A DNA stretch of 64,000 bases from Sunxiuqinia sp965372405 (GCA_965372405.1 CBDVCE010000007.1:38096-102095); one strand, 5' to 3'. Positions 6,926 through 15,776 are shown, counted from the stretch's first letter. The notes: generated by a model not told the origin, from the letters alone. Translations and numbers: made by a program.

Positions 6926-9397
6926 ATGATCAAACTATTGAGAAATTCTGTATTGAACGTTTTTATTCTTAGTTCAATATTAATTACCTGCGGCAAATCG
7001 GAGAAATACATAACTGTTAATCCTGGTGATAATTCATTGTCGGAAACCATTTCAAATTTGGCTGCTTTAACAAAAGAATCTGATGTTGAAATTATTCTGA
7101 AGGACGGAGTTTATTATTTAGACCAGGCTTTAATAGTAAATGAAGAATCATTAAATGGTCGTAATGTTTTAATACGAGCTGAAAATGAAGGACAGGCAAT
7201 TTTAAGTGGAGCAGTTAAGCTTGATTTGGAATGGCAAAAATCCGAAAATGGGGCATTTACTGCTACTATTCAGAACAAGGAAAACTTTGATATTGATGAA
7301 CTGTATGTGAATGGAAATTATTACCGCATGGCAAGGTTTCCTGACTATTCCGTAGATGCAAGGTTTTTTGGAGGAACCTCAGGAGAGGCAATTAGTACTG
7401 AAAGGGTAGCTACCTGGTCAGATCCCACAGGAGGTTTTATGCATGCACTTCACAAAGGATTATGGGGTAGCAAGCATTATCAGGTAACTGGAGTTACGAA
7501 TGAAAATGAACTGCTGTTTAGAGGTGGCTGGCAAGAAAACCGTGCAGGAGGATGGGATAAAGAATTTAGAGGTGGCTACCATGGAAAGCACTTATTTATT
7601 GAGAATATTAAAGAAGAATTAAATGTTCCGGGCGAGTGGTTTCTGAATCATTCTACAGGAGAGCTTCAGGTAATACCACGTTCTGAAGATAATCTGGAAA
7701 CATCAATTGTTGAGGGTGCAAAACTAATGGAATTGATTTCTTTAAAAGGAAATGAAGAAAACCCAATTTCGAATATAGAGATAAGCGGAATAAAATTTCA
7801 GCATACAAAACGTATTTTCATGGAGCCTTATGAAAGGCTTCTTAGGGGTGATTGGTCAATTTCTCGTACTGCTGCCTTGTTTATTGAGGGAGCAGAAAGT
7901 ATTACTGTGAAAGATTGTTCTTTTGAGAATTTAGGGGGTAATGCTGTATTTGTAAATAACTATGCCAACAACGTTCAAATCAATGATAATTATTTTTCAG
8001 AACTAGGCGAAAGTGCCATCTGTTTTGTTGGAGATGTTAACGCTGTACGTACTCCTGCTATTTCTTACGATAATACATTAGATCAGAATGAAATCGATTT
8101 AACACCTGGACCATTAACGAATAACTACCCCCGGAATTGTATTGCCAAAGGAAATCTGATTACTAAAATTGGGAAAATTGGAAAACAAGTTGCCGGTGTA
8201 TTTATATCTCAATCTGAAGAAATAACCGCAAGTTTTAATACCATTTATAATATTCCACGTGCAGCAATTTGTATTAATGATGGTTGCTGGGGTGGTCATA
8301 TTATTGAAAATAATGATGCGTTTAATACCGTTCGTGAAAGTGGTGATCATGGCCCATTCAATAGCTGGGGACGAGATCGTTTTTGGCAAACAAAACACAA
8401 TGGCGCTGCTTATGCCGATACCTCAAAAATAACAAAGGAAAGAGCTTTGCTCGATTGTTACAAAACAATTCATATCCGAAATAATCGATTCTCGCATAAG
8501 GTTGATGGGCATTCATGGGGTATTGATTTGGATGATGGCTCAAGTAATTATCATGTTTATAATAATCTATGTCTTGGGATGGGAATCAAGTTTCGTGAAG
8601 GTTTCTATAGAAGGGCAGAGAATAACATTATTGTAAATGGATTTGGTGGTTTTCATATTTGGTTCCCTGGTTGCGATGATGTAATAAAAAATAACATTTG
8701 GGTGGATGAAAAACCTTTCCAGTTTATACGAGCCAATCCAATATATGCTAAGGAAATTGATTACAATTTATTTTACAATCCATTTGATGGTGTCTTGATT
8801 ACCGGAGTGGGCGAGGTGAAAAGTTTTAGCGATTGGCAATCATTAGGAGTAGATACGCATTCGGTTTTTGGCGATCCGTTATTTGTTGATCCGGAGAATG
8901 GTGATTTTACAGTTAAGCCAGAATCACCAGCTCTTAAACTTGGGTTTAAAAACTTTGAAATGAATAATTGGGGAGTTACCAAAGAGAAGTTTAAAGCAAT
9001 TGTTGAAACAGTTGAACGCGATTACAATTATAAGCGTGACTTTAAACGCTCTTTTGTTGGTAGCGATGATAATCCTCGAAATACCGGAAAGTACAAATGG
9101 ATGGGTGCAATTGTAAAGAATTTGGCAGGAGAAGCGGAGAAGTCGGCAGCAGGGCTAACAGAAGAAACCGGGGTTTTGGTAGTGGTGCAACCTTCCAGTA
9201 AAGAACTTAAAGATGCAATGATTCGTGTAGGAGCTGTTATTTTGAGCATTAATGGAGAAAAGGTAAATGATATAAGTGATTTGGAAAAGCTTTCAACAAA
9301 ATACCAGAATCAAATAGTAAATATTAAAATATCAAGAGGTAAAATATTTGAAAGTAAAGTTGATCTAAGCGGGAAAATTGAAGTCGAAAAAATTTAA
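6926..9397 (+). CDS. Right-handed beta-helix lipoprotein with C-terminal PDZ domain
   Basis: 823 residues. A lipoprotein-type signal ends in a Cys near residue 23 (ITCGKSEK). A long parallel beta-helix region follows, about 50-690, with many Asn-rich turns such as NNYANNVQINDNYFSE. A PDZ-like domain occupies about 735-815 (GVLVVVQPSS...AVILSINGEKVNDISDLEKL). Beta-helix proteins of this type include polysaccharide lyases and epimerases, but no catalytic motif was recognised. A PDZ domain on such a protein is unusual. Probably anchored in the envelope and active on glycans; substrate unknown. It appears monocistronic, with inverted repeats after the stop. Confidence 0.8.
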   Translation: MIKLLRNSVLNVFILSSILITCGKSEKYITVNPGDNSLSETISNLAALTKESDVEIILKDGVYYLDQALIVNEESLNGRNVLIRAENEGQAILSGAVKLDLEWQKSENGAFTATIQNKENFDIDELYVNGNYYRMARFPDYSVDARFFGGTSGEAISTERVATWSDPTGGFMHALHKGLWGSKHYQVTGVTNENELLFRGGWQENRAGGWDKEFRGGYHGKHLFIENIKEELNVPGEWFLNHSTGELQVIPRSEDNLETSIVEGAKLMELISLKGNEENPISNIEISGIKFQHTKRIFMEPYERLLRGDWSISRTAALFIEGAESITVKDCSFENLGGNAVFVNNYANNVQINDNYFSELGESAICFVGDVNAVRTPAISYDNTLDQNEIDLTPGPLTNNYPRNCIAKGNLITKIGKIGKQVAGVFISQSEEITASFNTIYNIPRAAICINDGCWGGHIIENNDAFNTVRESGDHGPFNSWGRDRFWQTKHNGAAYADTSKITKERALLDCYKTIHIRNNRFSHKVDGHSWGIDLDDGSSNYHVYNNLCLGMGIKFREGFYRRAENNIIVNGFGGFHIWFPGCDDVIKNNIWVDEKPFQFIRANPIYAKEIDYNLFYNPFDGVLITGVGEVKSFSDWQSLGVDTHSVFGDPLFVDPENGDFTVKPESPALKLGFKNFEMNNWGVTKEKFKAIVETVERDYNYKRDFKRSFVGSDDNPRNTGKYKWMGAIVKNLAGEAEKSAAGLTEETGVLVVVQPSSKELKDAMIRVGAVILSINGEKVNDISDLEKLSTKYQNQIVNIKISRGKIFESKVDLSGKIEVEKI

Positions 9398-9463
9398 TAA
9401 CCGGATTGAAAATCAAAAACGACCCTAACACTAAAGGGAATTTTGATTTTTATGCACCTTCTA

Positions 9464-9516
9464 CAGCCTGTGTGAAAATGGGAGTTTTACTAACCCTGGC
9501 ATTTTCACACAGGCTG
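9464..9516. repeat. 17-bp perfect inverted repeat
   Basis: CAGCCTGTGTGAAAATG at 9464-9480 is exactly complementary to 9500-9516, with a 19-base loop. It lies 66 bases after the beta-helix gene. It could act as a terminator hairpin, but the stem is longer than usual and no U-run follows, so a dispersed palindromic element is as likely. Confidence 0.75.
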
Positions 9517-9531
9517 TGAATTGGAGACTTA

Positions 9532-9552
9532 AAGTCCCCTTTCAGGGGATTT
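9532..9552. repeat. Short palindromic intergenic element
   Basis: AAGTCCCCT at 9532-9540 pairs with AGGGGATTT at 9544-9552 (nine pairs, one G-T) around the loop TTC, followed by AGGGGTCA. The motif resembles short dispersed palindromes frequent between Bacteroidota genes. With the inverted repeat at 9464 it fills most of the 9398-9636 gap. Confidence 0.6.
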
Positions 9553-9636
9553 AGGGGTCAATTACTTGAACTGTACTTACATTTTAATCAAATAATTTCT
9601 GGTAGCTTGCCACGGGGATAGTCAACTTTAAGAATT

Positions 9637-9960
9637 TTATTTATTCATTATTTTATCAGCAATTTCCTTAGCGTCTTGGTTATATTTGTCATCACCCTGA
9701 GCTTTCCATTCGCCAGTTTTTTCAATGTAAAACCGAACTGTTTTCTCTACAACTTCTGAATAACCACCATATGATATTAACATATTTTGCACCTCTTCCA
9801 TGTAGTCACTCTTGCTTAATTCACCAGTTTTCACAAGATCCCAGAGCCTATTAATACATTTAGCATTTTCTTTATAAATAGGGTTTGTCGTCTTATAGGC
9901 CATTAAAAAAAGAGAAAGCGCTTTCGCTTCTGGTGATGGTTTTTCTATGTTTTTTTTCAT
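9637..9960 (-). CDS. Hypothetical small soluble protein
   Basis: 107 residues from the ATG at 9960 (MKKNIEKPSPEAKALSLF). An upstream in-frame ATG at 10011 would add a 17-residue hydrophobic stretch and is less convincing. The sequence is charged and helical with no known motif: no signal peptide, no metal-binding cysteines, no helix-turn-helix. I do not recognise the family. It is isolated between a repeat region and the GH78 gene. Coding status rests on length and protein-like composition. Confidence 0.55.
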   Translation of the reverse strand: MKKNIEKPSPEAKALSLFLMAYKTTNPIYKENAKCINRLWDLVKTGELSKSDYMEEVQNMLISYGGYSEVVEKTVRFYIEKTGEWKAQGDDKYNQDAKEIADKIMNK

Positions 9961-10183
9961 GCTTTTTGTTTTTGTAAAAATAAGTGCCCAAATGTAGATA
10001 AATATTGTCATTCATATTAAAAATAAAGAGCACAATAAAAAGTGGGCAAAAGTCAGCCAATGACTAAACAACCGCCGTATATGTTGCTTTCGTTATTTTT
10101 TCAACAGTTATATTCGCTGGTAACACTGCACCATCCATATACCCAGGAAATTCTGAAGCTGATTCAGAGCTGGAAATTAATAC

Positions 10184-12610
10184 CTATTCCTTTTCAGAAG
10201 TTACTGTAATCACATAGTCACCTTCTTGCAAAGAAAATTGCCCAGTCTGCAACCCATCAATCCTACTAGATTGGTTTAGTCCTTGTTCATTAATAATTAC
10301 CAACGTTTGTGATTGGGATACTGGCAACCTTATATTGGCCTTGGTGTCATTAGGAACCGTTATTTCATAGGTATAACTCTCTGATGTTATCTTTTCCCAA
10401 TTAGATACGATTTCTCCATATGGCGAATTATAAGTGCAGTTCACAGATTCAAGTCCTTCAGGCGTTGTAGGTGTTAAAAAGAATTCTTTAAACCCCGGTT
10501 GATCAGGATCAGGTCGGATACCAGCTAACCAACGATAAAACCACTCGGAAACTGTCCCGAACATTGGGTGGTTATTCGAGTATGTATTATCACTCTCTTT
10601 CCATGTTTCCCATATTGATGTTGCTCCTTGATTAATCATAAAGCCCCAGCCCGGATATGTTGTACTATTTACGATGTCAAAAACTGCATTTGGAGCACCG
10701 TTTTCAGCTAGTGTTTCCAGCACATACTTAGTGCCAAAAATGCCCGTATTAAAATGTTCTGATGGGCCATTTTTAATGGCCCTTAGCAGTGAATCCCTTG
10801 CTGCTGGAATCTCATCTTTCGGTATAATTTTGTGATAGAGTAAAGTTGAAAATAGCGTTTGCCGATTAATCTTTCCCATGAAAGGTTTGTCCCAAAATTC
10901 AGCCCTTATCTGGTTTTTTAATTTATCTGCTAACGCTTCATACTTTTTCACATCTACCTCTTTACCTATTACACCAGCAAAGGTCTTCATGATACGAGCA
11001 CATTGCAAATAATGACTAGTCCCAGTGAGTTGTACAGGAACAGGTTCCAGTGATTCATGATCACTTAAACCCTCATCAATAATTCCTTCAGGATGAATCA
11101 TTACTGCTTTATCCATCCATTTGTTATTTAGAGCATAAAGCTCATTGATGATGTCGGTATCATTATAGTAGAGGTACAAGTAATATTGCGTAGTCAAGTA
11201 AGCCGATTCCCAACTAATACCACAATATTCTATACCTGTAAAAGGTGCGGTATCTACAAAACTTGAATCTTTCATAGCATCTACCCAATCATAGATGGTT
11301 TTACGATAGAAGGATTGCATATCGAAATTATAAATGAAGGCTTCACTTGTAGCATTTAAATCACCACCATAGCCAAATTTTTCTCTGGCAGGGCAATCTG
11401 ATTGGACACTCACTAAATTTGCCAAAAAGGTATTTTCTGAAGCATCCTGAATCGAATTCAGTAATTCTGATGAGCTGGAAAAGCTATTCTCATTGGTAAC
11501 ATTGGTATGCATAAAAAGCCCCCGGATATCATCCATTTTGGGCTTTTCTTTCAAACCCTTTATCTCCATGTACCGGTAAGTGTGGTAGGTGAAATCAGGA
11601 CTGAACCATTGACCTTTTTTATTGCCTATGATATAACTATCCGTCTGCCATGCAATGTCTGGTGCACCAGGGCCGCCAACCCCCTTTCTCTTAATTTGGC
11701 CTGCAACAGTGGTCATTGGGTTTACATTTCCATCCTCATAAACGCGTTCACCAAACTTGAAGGCAATGGTATCGCCTACATCTCCAGATAATTTAATTTT
11801 ATAAGTCCCTGTGAAATTCACACCCATATCAACGATCCAGACTCCTTTTTCAGGAGAAGAAATATCGACCGGAGTTATTTCTTGGGTTATTTCAACAGGA
11901 GGGAAAAATGCCTTTTCAAGTTTCCCACCTGGAGGATTTCCAATGGTAGCTACTTGCCATTCCTTATCATCAAATCCAGGTTTGTCCCATCCGTCTAATT
12001 CATTGTTGGCATTATAGGCAACTCCGATGTAAACACTATTTTTTATAATTGGTCCTAAAGCATATTTCCAAGAATTGTCAGACACAATTTCTTCTGAGTC
12101 ACCATTTTTATAACTAATGTGGAGTTTTACAATAAAGACCGGTTTCCCAACTGTAAGGTCCTCCCTCAGGTTTCTTCTTCCCCATTTCCTCATTGGCAAC
12201 GGGTTGTAAAAACCGTTACCAAGTGACACGCCTAAACAATTATCACCATCTTGAACCAGAGAAGTGACATCATATTCAGAATAATATATTCGTTTACTAA
12301 AGTCTGTCCAGGCCGGATCAAGTACATTTCCTTCAATACCATTTCCATTTATGGATGCTTTGAAATATCCAGCAGCTGTTATACTCAATGAAGCAGACTT
12401 AATCGCTTTGTCCGTTTTGAATTCCTTTCTGAAAAGTGGTGACGGGTGTTCCAAATAGAACATCGAATCGCTTTCTGGGAGTGCTATGCCATCTTCTATC
12501 CAAAATGCACTATCATCTACCCCTAAACTTGACACTATTTGTTTGGGAGCACTATTGCATGAAAATAGCGCCAAAACATAAATTCCCAAAAATAATTTTG
12601 ATGTTTTCAT
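10184..12610 (-). CDS. GH78 alpha-L-rhamnosidase, lipoprotein
   Basis: 808 residues with a lipoprotein signal (ALFSCNSA, Cys18). N-terminal beta domains are followed by an (alpha/alpha)6 barrel. GH78 signatures: SDCPAREKFGYGGD near residue 403, holding acidic active-site residues, GATSIWETW near 663, and SEWFYRWLAGIRPDPDQPGF in the C-terminal part. The enzyme should release terminal alpha-L-rhamnose outside the cytoplasm. It lies more than 20 kb from the main rhamnose cluster, has no enzyme neighbours and lacks the short in-frame repeat found in two paralogues (43259 and 46075). It is flanked by a dispersed repeat at 12634-12790. Confidence 0.9.
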   Translation of the reverse strand: MKTSKLFLGIYVLALFSCNSAPKQIVSSLGVDDSAFWIEDGIALPESDSMFYLEHPSPLFRKEFKTDKAIKSASLSITAAGYFKASINGNGIEGNVLDPAWTDFSKRIYYSEYDVTSLVQDGDNCLGVSLGNGFYNPLPMRKWGRRNLREDLTVGKPVFIVKLHISYKNGDSEEIVSDNSWKYALGPIIKNSVYIGVAYNANNELDGWDKPGFDDKEWQVATIGNPPGGKLEKAFFPPVEITQEITPVDISSPEKGVWIVDMGVNFTGTYKIKLSGDVGDTIAFKFGERVYEDGNVNPMTTVAGQIKRKGVGGPGAPDIAWQTDSYIIGNKKGQWFSPDFTYHTYRYMEIKGLKEKPKMDDIRGLFMHTNVTNENSFSSSSELLNSIQDASENTFLANLVSVQSDCPAREKFGYGGDLNATSEAFIYNFDMQSFYRKTIYDWVDAMKDSSFVDTAPFTGIEYCGISWESAYLTTQYYLYLYYNDTDIINELYALNNKWMDKAVMIHPEGIIDEGLSDHESLEPVPVQLTGTSHYLQCARIMKTFAGVIGKEVDVKKYEALADKLKNQIRAEFWDKPFMGKINRQTLFSTLLYHKIIPKDEIPAARDSLLRAIKNGPSEHFNTGIFGTKYVLETLAENGAPNAVFDIVNSTTYPGWGFMINQGATSIWETWKESDNTYSNNHPMFGTVSEWFYRWLAGIRPDPDQPGFKEFFLTPTTPEGLESVNCTYNSPYGEIVSNWEKITSESYTYEITVPNDTKANIRLPVSQSQTLVIINEQGLNQSSRIDGLQTGQFSLQEGDYVITVTSEKE

Positions 12611-12633
12611 TCTCTATTCTTATTTAGTTCAAT

Positions 12634-12790
12634 GGTTTGTGTATGTGTAGTGCGGGATTAAAAGTACAAAAATTTCATCCCTATAGCTATCAATAACGCA
12701 CGGAGCCAATCTGGCAGCCGCCGGAGAATTGGTGGTGTTGATGCGAAGAACAGAGGTTGAGTTACCCGCTGAAACCCGCATTACTATAGC
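12634..12790 (+). repeat. Dispersed intergenic repeat, copy A
   Basis: Shares blocks with 31549-31720: GGTTTGTGTATGTG, AGTGCGGGATTAAAAGT, GCACGGAGCCAAT, GGCGGTGTTG-like sequence and CCGCTGAAACCCG, in the same order. The first and last blocks (GTGCGGG and CCCGCA) can pair and the CCAAT/ATTGG parts form an inner stem, so the unit can fold into a long hairpin. It lies downstream of the hypothetical gene 12803-13303. No transposase is associated. Confidence 0.7.
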
Positions 12791-12802
12791 TTTTGTTATG
12801 TG

Positions 12803-13303
12803 CTACCTTCTTTTTGAGAATATTTCATCTTTTAGGACATTATCGAACAATATTATTAGAGAATCGAATGTAAACCTTATAGGTCTATTTGCAAGATGCT
12901 TTGTATAATTTGATTTCTGTTTTTTATTATCAAATTTTTTGTCAGCATCAGGTAGTTCGTCTAAAGTTTTCCATATAATTTCAAAAAAAGGAGACGGTAA
13001 AGGTATTGGGAATTGTGCTCCATTACTAATCTTCAACAATTGAGGATATTGATGAGTAACTCTGTTTCGTGCATAGATTATTCCATAAACCTGTCCATTT
13101 AGATCATGTTTGTCAATGTAATTATCAAATCTATTTTTGTTAATTTTCTTAGCTGATTCAAAAAATAGTGTACACCAATATATGGCCTGGCTAACTGTTT
13201 TGAAGGCTGTTATTTTATCTTGACGGAAGCGATCTTTTTCAAGGTAATGTTTTACCTCTTGGTTGTAAAATGTATAAATAGTTTCAATGTCCAATATCTC
13301 CAT
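12803..13303 (-). CDS. Hypothetical protein
   Basis: 166 residues, soluble, rich in Lys, Asn, Phe and Tyr, no signal peptide. Notable segments are YWCTLFFESAKKINKNRFD near residue 50 and YARNRVTHQYP near residue 75. The RNxxxH-type element recalls small HEPN-like or Swt1-like helical proteins, but this is only a resemblance. It stands alone, with a dispersed repeat next to its 3' end, and may be accessory DNA. Function unknown. Confidence 0.6.
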   Translation of the reverse strand: MEILDIETIYTFYNQEVKHYLEKDRFRQDKITAFKTVSQAIYWCTLFFESAKKINKNRFDNYIDKHDLNGQVYGIIYARNRVTHQYPQLLKISNGAQFPIPLPSPFFEIIWKTLDELPDADKKFDNKKQKSNYTKHLANRPIRFTFDSLIILFDNVLKDEIFSKRR

Positions 13304-13452
13304 AATTTATTCCGTTGGTGCGCGATTATATCACGTTCTTACTATTACAAATCACACGATGAAATCGTGCGATAGCGAGGCGAGAGGTGTAATGGTTCCG
13401 ACTTATTTCGGGATCATCCACCTACTTGATAAGCTGTTTATATTCTGTTATT

Positions 13453-14244
13453 TTATTCATTGAAAATATATTTTATTCCAGCGGCATAAGAAATTGGATA
13501 GGTATTTTCAAAATTGCTACTAGAGTATTCAATTGATTCAAACTGCAACCATGGATAATGGGCTTCTTTAATTAGATTAATTAGATTGATGCATTTTTCA
13601 CGATCATTACTTGTTGAAAAAGAAAAATGGAGTTTTTTATTCAATTTATTTTTCGGAATACTATCTTTTTCAATCAGGTTTATAATAGCTGATGAGTATT
13701 TAGGAGATGGGTCTGTAACAATAAAATTATCAAATACAGATGTTTCTGGATTTTCAAGAAAAAGAGCCATAAGTACTATGCCTGATTCACTGCCTTTTCC
13801 AATAAATGTTCTGGAAGAATTGACCGTGTATTTGCTGTCTACATAAGATGCCATATTTTTGAAAACTTCATATTGACCCAGATATGTTTCCGGTTCAGCA
13901 TCTATATCAGGAATATTTTCTAAACTGACAACCAATGCATCAAACCCTTTAATCTGTTTTACACCATCAATTACCTTTTCAAATTCATCAGTTGCAAGTT
14001 TAAAATGCTGTTCAGAATAATCTATTAGATAGATAGCAGGCAGATTTTTATTGGTTTCATATGAGGCAGGTAAAAATATTTTTCCTTTTGTAGTCGTTCC
14101 ATTTGATGAAAATGTAAAAGTTTCAATTTTTGATAAAGTTGCAGTTTCATTAGCGTCAATCATAACTTCTCCTACAGTTGAAAATGAAACAATTCCAAAT
14201 GTCAATATTATGGACACAATTATAAATTTAATTTTTGTTTTCAT
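13453..14244 (-). CDS. Exported putative esterase (PF00756-like), degenerate nucleophile motif
   Basis: 263 residues with an N-terminal signal segment (residues 4-21, FIIVSIILTFGIVSF). The order of elements (GTTTKGKIFLPASYETNKNLPAIYLIDY, a hydrophobic core, FIGKGSESGIVLMALFLEN near 150) matches the esterase D / IroE alpha/beta hydrolase group. A standard G-x-S-x-G nucleophile elbow is not intact; the region reads GKGSESG. It may therefore be catalytically altered or inactive. No lipobox, so periplasmic or secreted. No operon partner; a 471-base repeat-containing gap lies upstream. Confidence 0.55.
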   Translation of the reverse strand: MKTKIKFIIVSIILTFGIVSFSTVGEVMIDANETATLSKIETFTFSSNGTTTKGKIFLPASYETNKNLPAIYLIDYSEQHFKLATDEFEKVIDGVKQIKGFDALVVSLENIPDIDAEPETYLGQYEVFKNMASYVDSKYTVNSSRTFIGKGSESGIVLMALFLENPETSVFDNFIVTDPSPKYSSAIINLIEKDSIPKNKLNKKLHFSFSTSNDREKCINLINLIKEAHYPWLQFESIEYSSSNFENTYPISYAAGIKYIFNE

Positions 14245-14342
14245 AATTACATTTCTTTAATTGTTATTTGAACGTCTTAGAAATTGTTTAAATTTTATCC
14301 TTTGGTATCTTTTTGCGCCTTAAGCCCTCATGCTTCGTTAAT

Positions 14343-14358
14343 CCCGATAATTATCGGG
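14343..14358. repeat. 16-bp perfect palindrome in intergenic region 14245-14715
   Basis: CCCGATAATTATCGGG is a perfect palindrome. The surrounding sequence (GCGCCTTAAGCCCTCATGC before, GACGCGTCAATTTTGCCTTG after) looks like a dispersed Bacteroidota repeat rather than a gene control site. It lies 99 bases upstream of the esterase-like gene. Nothing else in 14245-14715 looks coding. Confidence 0.7.
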
Positions 14359-14489
14359 ACGCGTCAATTTTGCCTTGCCTGAGAACTTAATCCATTAAAA
14401 ACCTATCTCAAAAACAAAACTTAAATAGTTTCTTAAATAAAAAGCATATTTTGTAACTATAGATTTTCAAATTGGCTACAACGTATGTG

Positions 14490-14534
14490 CCTATGCAATT
14501 GCATTTATATTTCTTATATCGTTCATTGCATAGG
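14490..14534. repeat. 10-bp inverted repeat hairpin
   Basis: CCTATGCAAT (14490-14499) and ATTGCATAGG (14525-14534) are perfect complements around a 25-base loop, followed by GTTATTCTTTAA. The hairpin lies in the gap between the 21-bp repeat array and the esterase-like gene. It could end minus-strand transcription from the YbaK gene or be another palindromic repeat. Confidence 0.5.
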
Positions 14535-14718
14535 GTTATTCTTTAATTCCACCCAAATTATGAAAAATTTACCTAATATAGTTTATAGGCTGTTGCTATT
14601 TATGAGCAAATGAATAGAATCAGGATTTGTAAACGACTCGCTGGTAATATGATTAAATACGAACAATTAAGTCTCAAACAAGCTCCAGATGTGCGTTGTA
14701 GACTATTCTGCTGAATTA

Positions 14719-14949
14719 AAAACCTTGGTAATAATCATTATTACCTGGGTAATGGAGACCATTACCTTGGTACGAAGGCCTGTTACCTGTGTACGAAGGA
14801 TCATTACCTTGGTACGAAGGCCTATTACCAAGGTAATAAACACCATTACCTTGGTACGAAGCCTTATTACTTAGGGAACGTCTATGGTTACCCAGGTAAC
14901 CATAGGTATCCTCTATGGAATAGTCCTTATTACCTTGGTAATGGACATA
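14719..14949. repeat. 21-bp tandem repeat array (11 diverged units)
   Basis: Eleven consecutive 21-base units begin at 14719 and every 21 bases to 14929. The consensus is ATTACCTTGGTAMKRARNNCC with a palindromic core TTACCWWGGTAA; units at 14761 and 14803 are identical over 21 bases. As 21 is a multiple of three, both strands stay open: the minus strand gives an 87-codon ORF (14716-14979) of xxxYxGN heptads beginning 21 bases after the YbaK stop, and the plus strand gives TLVRRPx heptads. Neither reading looks like a typical protein, so I list DNA repeats, not a gene. Confidence 0.75.
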
Positions 14950-15000
14950 AAAAAGAGGGATATGAAGACCATATCCCATTTAAAATTTTTGGTAAACTGA

Positions 15001-15513
15001 TTAGTTATCCATTTCCCATCGTTCACTGGGATCGCTGGGGAATGACATTATTTTTTCTGAGAACTTAAAAACATGAGGCTGAACCAAACGTTCAAAATCT
15101 GCATATTTTAGTTTAATCATTTCTGTATGATTTCCGGCATTAAAGGCAATTTCTTCATCTTCAGCTAACGATTCAGATACGAAAACTTCCATTTCATACA
15201 AGTTTCCAAATGGAGGCATTGCTCCAAGTTCGCAATCTGGAAACAAATAATTGAACTCTGCTTCTAAAGCAAGTTTCACATCTTTTGTTCCAAAAATTTC
15301 TTGCATTACTTCAAAATCAACATGATATGATGCGGGCAAAACTGCCATTGCCATACTTCCATTAATTTTAAACATAACGGTTTTGGCAAATTCTTTTCCG
15401 GGAAGATGGGCAGAGGCAGCAATTTCCTGTGAGGTATATGCACTTGAATGTTTTATGGTCACATATTTAACATCGTTTTCATCAAGAAATGCTTTTAATT
15501 TTTTAACTGGCAT
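15001..15513 (-). CDS. YbaK/EbsC aminoacyl-tRNA deacylase family protein
   Basis: 170 residues covering a YbaK/ProX-type editing domain. Typical elements are TIKHSSAYTSQEIAASAHLPG (19-39), KTVMFKINGSMAMAVLPAS (44-62) with the usual catalytic-type Lys, and GAMPPFG near 96-102. Family members hydrolyse mischarged aminoacyl-tRNAs in the cytoplasm, for example Cys-tRNAPro or Ala-tRNAPro. Substrate here cannot be fixed. Monocistronic or followed by the 21-bp repeat array, with an 8-bp periodic repeat upstream. Confidence 0.85.
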   Translation of the reverse strand: MPVKKLKAFLDENDVKYVTIKHSSAYTSQEIAASAHLPGKEFAKTVMFKINGSMAMAVLPASYHVDFEVMQEIFGTKDVKLALEAEFNYLFPDCELGAMPPFGNLYEMEVFVSESLAEDEEIAFNAGNHTEMIKLKYADFERLVQPHVFKFSEKIMSFPSDPSERWEMDN

Positions 15514-15650
15514 AGCTATACGTTTTTTGAAATGAAAGAGTACAAATGTTCCTTAATAATTACGGACAGAGAGTTCGGTTCCTGTAATTATTATGTACTT
15601 TCTTTTATCATCAAATGTTTCAGAAATATAGCTGCTGTTTAATGGGAGTT

Positions 15651-15754
15651 GCTGAGTGACAAAGTAACAGAGATACAAAGTTCCAAAGTAGTAGAGAGAC
15701 AAAGTAACAAAGCTCCAAAGTACCTGAGTAAAAAAGTAACAGAGTTCCAAAGTT
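15651..15754. repeat. Degenerate 8-bp periodic repeat
   Basis: Thirteen 8-base units can be read in register, for example ACAAAGTA, ACAGAGAT, ACAAAGTT, CCAAAGTA, ACAAAGCT, AAAAAGTA, CCAAAGTT; consensus MCAAAGTW. A 65-codon minus-strand ORF across it is a product of the periodicity, not a gene. Short relics of the same octamer occur at 19958-19973 and 21001-21024. It occupies part of the 369-base gap between the YbaK gene and metAA. Confidence 0.75.
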
Positions 15755-15776
15755 AGTAAACTAGAAGAAGAGCGTC

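Noticed and set aside
12634..12790. Integron attC site
   Set aside because: The element can fold, but RYYYAAC/GTTRRRY core sites are not recognisable and no integrase is in the window.
14719..14949. CRISPR array
   Set aside because: Units follow one another without unique spacers and diverge from each other; no cas genes are present.
14716..14979. 87-codon minus-strand ORF (and a 61-codon plus-strand ORF) across the 21-bp array
   Set aside because: Both are open because the period is a multiple of three; composition is repetitive and no export, domain or ribosome-binding signal supports either. Kept as a repeat.
15553..15750. 65-codon minus-strand ORF
   Set aside because: It is made almost wholly of the 8-bp periodic repeat, has no conserved motif and overlaps no plausible start signal.
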